A DNA stretch of 64,000 nt from JBEBVQ01 sp037190845. Lineage in GTDB: Bacteria; Bacteroidota; Bacteroidia; Chitinophagales; Chitinophagaceae. Shown here in pieces: positions 62,469 through 64,000 of this stretch. The stretch's first letter is position 1, and every line of letters begins with the position of its first letter. Both the position numbers and the translations under genes were made by a program. Under the pieces are notes generated by a model. The model was not told the DNA's origin and did no database searches. It saw only the letters and a program-made list of their open reading frames with translations. The DNA lies in the NCBI GenBank assembly GCA_037190845.1, contig JBBCJI010000001.1, positions 62,001 to 126,000 of the forward strand, given 5' to 3'.

Positions 62469-64000
62469 TTACTTACCGCTGAGTTTTGGTGAAAGGGTTT
62501 CTTCCAGCCATCGGAAGAATTCACGTTGCCACACCAGTGCATTCTGTGGATCAAGAATCCAGTGATTCTCATCCGGGTAGTAAAGCAATTTGCTTTTAAT
62601 GCCTTTCAACTGAGCTGCCTGGAAGGCGCCAAGCCCCTGCTCTATAGGCACACGGTAGTCAATGCCACCCTGGATGATCATGATCGGTGTGTTCCACTTA
62701 TCAACGAGATTGCTTGGATTGAATTTAGTATAGGTTTCAGGGGTTGGATTGCTCCAGTATGAGCCGCCGGCATCCCAGTTCGCAAACCAGAGTTCTTCTG
62801 TGGTACCGTACCAGCTTTTGATATCAAACAGACCATTATGAGAGATGAATGATTTAAACCTGTTTTCGTGAATACCGGCCAGCATAAATACACTGTATCC
62901 GCCATAGCTGGCGCCTACACATCCGAGGCGATTCCTGTCTACATAGCTTTCCGCAGCAATGGCGTCGATAGCAGAAAGATAATCGCGCATGGGCTGTCCT
63001 CCCCAGTCTTTACTAATCGCTTCATTCCACTCAGTACCCCATCCCGGCATCCCGCGACGGTTGGGCGCCACAACGATATATCCCTGGGCTGCCATCAGTT
63101 GAAAATTCCATCGGAAACTGTAAAACTGCGAAAGTGCCGATTGTGGTCCACCCTGGCAATAAAGCAGCGCCGGGTATTTTTTTGTGCTGTCAAAATCCGG
63201 TGGATAGACTACCCATACTCCCATTTGTTTATTGTCCGTGGTCGTAACCATACGCAATTCCGTCCGAGAAGATTTGATCTGGCTGTACAACGAGTCATTG
63301 GCGTTTGTAATGGTGCGCATCTGTCCGTTGCCCGCATGGACAGCAAATAGCTCGGAGGCATGATTCATATCTGTGCGCGACACAATGATTTCCTTACCCG
63401 AAATGCCCGCAATGCCGGTAACGTCGAATGTTCCATGGGTAATTTGCCGTACTGCCGGTTTTTGTTTTTTACCGGGGAGTGTTGCGTCAAACAATTGTAC
63501 CGTGCCTTTTACCGCTGCGGTAAAATATATTTTCTTACTGGTATTATCCCAGGCAAACCCATTTACCGTTCCGTCCCAGCCGGCTGTAAGGTTTATCCGT
63601 TGTGTGTCGGACGGATCAGCTCCGGTAATGATCAGGTCATTTTTGTCACTTTCGTAGCCGTCACGCGCCATGCTGGTCCATGCGACTTTTGTGCCGTCCG
63701 GACTATAAACCGGCCCCACATCATAGCCCATCATGCCTTCTGTACGATTGATGGTATTTCCGCTGGTCAGATCATAATAATAAAGGTCTGTATTAGTGCT
63801 GATGGCGTATTCTTTCCCGTATTTCTTTTTGCAGACATAGAGAATGCCTTTGCTGTCGGGACTCCATATGAAATCCTCCGCTCCGCCGAACGGGCTTTGA
63901 GGTGTATAGTAGGGTTCACCTTCCATGATGTCCTTTGCTGTGCCGCCGTTTACCAGGCTCACGAATACATGCGCGAATCCACCGTCGCTCCATGTGTCCC
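62469..64000 (-). CDS. S9 family peptidase (prolyl oligopeptidase/DPP-like), C-terminal part
   Basis: About 510 residues are visible; the frame continues off the right edge (WSDGGFAHVFVSLVNGG at the cut). The N-terminal visible half is a propeller of PD40/WD40-like units (FIWSPDSKGILYV, PVYSPDGTKVAWTSMARDGY). The C-terminal half is an alpha/beta-hydrolase with the catalytic Ser in GCVGASYGGYSVFML, Asp in IIQGGIDYRVP and His in YPDENHWIL. It hydrolyses peptides, typically removing N-terminal dipeptides or acyl-amino acids. The signal peptide, if any, is outside the window. A terminator hairpin follows. Confidence 0.92.
   Translation of the reverse strand, partial: DTWSDGGFAHVFVSLVNGGTAKDIMEGEPYYTPQSPFGGAEDFIWSPDSKGILYVCKKKYGKEYAISTNTDLYYYDLTSGNTINRTEGMMGYDVGPVYSPDGTKVAWTSMARDGYESDKNDLIITGADPSDTQRINLTAGWDGTVNGFAWDNTSKKIYFTAAVKGTVQLFDATLPGKKQKPAVRQITHGTFDVTGIAGISGKEIIVSRTDMNHASELFAVHAGNGQMRTITNANDSLYSQIKSSRTELRMVTTTDNKQMGVWVVYPPDFDSTKKYPALLYCQGGPQSALSQFYSFRWNFQLMAAQGYIVVAPNRRGMPGWGTEWNEAISKDWGGQPMRDYLSAIDAIAAESYVDRNRLGCVGASYGGYSVFMLAGIHENRFKSFISHNGLFDIKSWYGTTEELWFANWDAGGSYWSNPTPETYTKFNPSNLVDKWNTPIMIIQGGIDYRVPIEQGLGAFQAAQLKGIKSKLLYYPDENHWILDPQNALVWQREFFRWLEETLSPKLSGK

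Noticed and set aside
1..64000. tRNA, rRNA, riboswitch or phage genes
   Set aside because: No cloverleaf-like sequence, rRNA segment, known riboswitch core or phage structural gene was recognised by eye on either strand. A dedicated scan (tRNAscan-SE or Rfam) could not be run.

Overview
The window is chromosomal DNA from a Bacteroidota bacterium, most likely of the Chitinophagales/Chitinophagaceae type. The evidence is the many type IX secretion (T9SS) C-terminal sorting domains of both type A (FNVFPNPAQ-like) and type B (FTPDGDGRND-like), a TonB receptor with a CarboxypepD_reg domain, DUF5689 and DUF4294 proteins, and promoters of the Bacteroidetes TTTG-N19/20-TAnnTTTG form. No rRNA, tRNA, CRISPR array or intact insertion sequence was recognised.

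Layout. (1) 1-4.7 kb: heme acquisition. hmuT-hmuU-hmuV-hmuS run leftward (hmuS is cut by the window edge), and a divergent HmuY-like heme-binding protein carries a T9SS sorting domain. (2) 4.7-5.8 kb: a structured intergenic region with a perfect 23-bp inverted repeat, then a DUF6364/PIN toxin-antitoxin pair. (3) 5.8-9.7 kb: hutU, purC and a cysteine desulfurase, all leftward. (4) 10.3-17.7 kb: a secreted nuclease-like protein divergent from a TonB receptor, a DUF5689 lipoprotein and a choice-of-anchor protein, which may form a nucleic-acid or phosphate scavenging unit. (5) 17.9-32.6 kb: very large secreted or surface proteins (Ig-like repeats, SBBP propeller, IgGFc-binding-like, PKD/CHU_C) around a TPR histidine kinase and LuxR-type response regulator. 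(6) 32.7-41.7 kb: housekeeping and envelope genes, purQ, two DsbD-type proteins and a small Cys/His protein. (7) 40.4-46.5 kb: an RND efflux operon. (8) 46.6-54.3 kb: a second, paralogous kinase/regulator pair with paralogous CHU_C and SBBP-like proteins. (9) 54.4-64 kb: HAD and ParB-like small proteins, a DUF3817 protein, purA, an acidic protein, pabB, a repeat-rich low-coding stretch, a BON-domain protein and a truncated S9 peptidase.

Most notable observation. Three secreted-protein genes around the first kinase/regulator pair (starts near 21192, 26821 and 29439) share an upstream block of about 75 bp. It contains a palindrome GGTAG-ww-CTACC, a second conserved site 27-28 bp downstream of its start, and a -7-like box starting exactly 36 bp after the second site. 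A partial version lies upstream of the paralogous gene at 49350, beside the second kinase/regulator pair. This suggests two duplicated two-component regulons, each controlling neighbouring T9SS-exported surface proteins. Other unexplained signals are a conserved block of about 44 bp shared by hmuY and the toxin-antitoxin operon, two MITE-like structured repeats of about 450 bp at 59.2-61.1 kb, and near-identical hairpins directly after purC and purQ.
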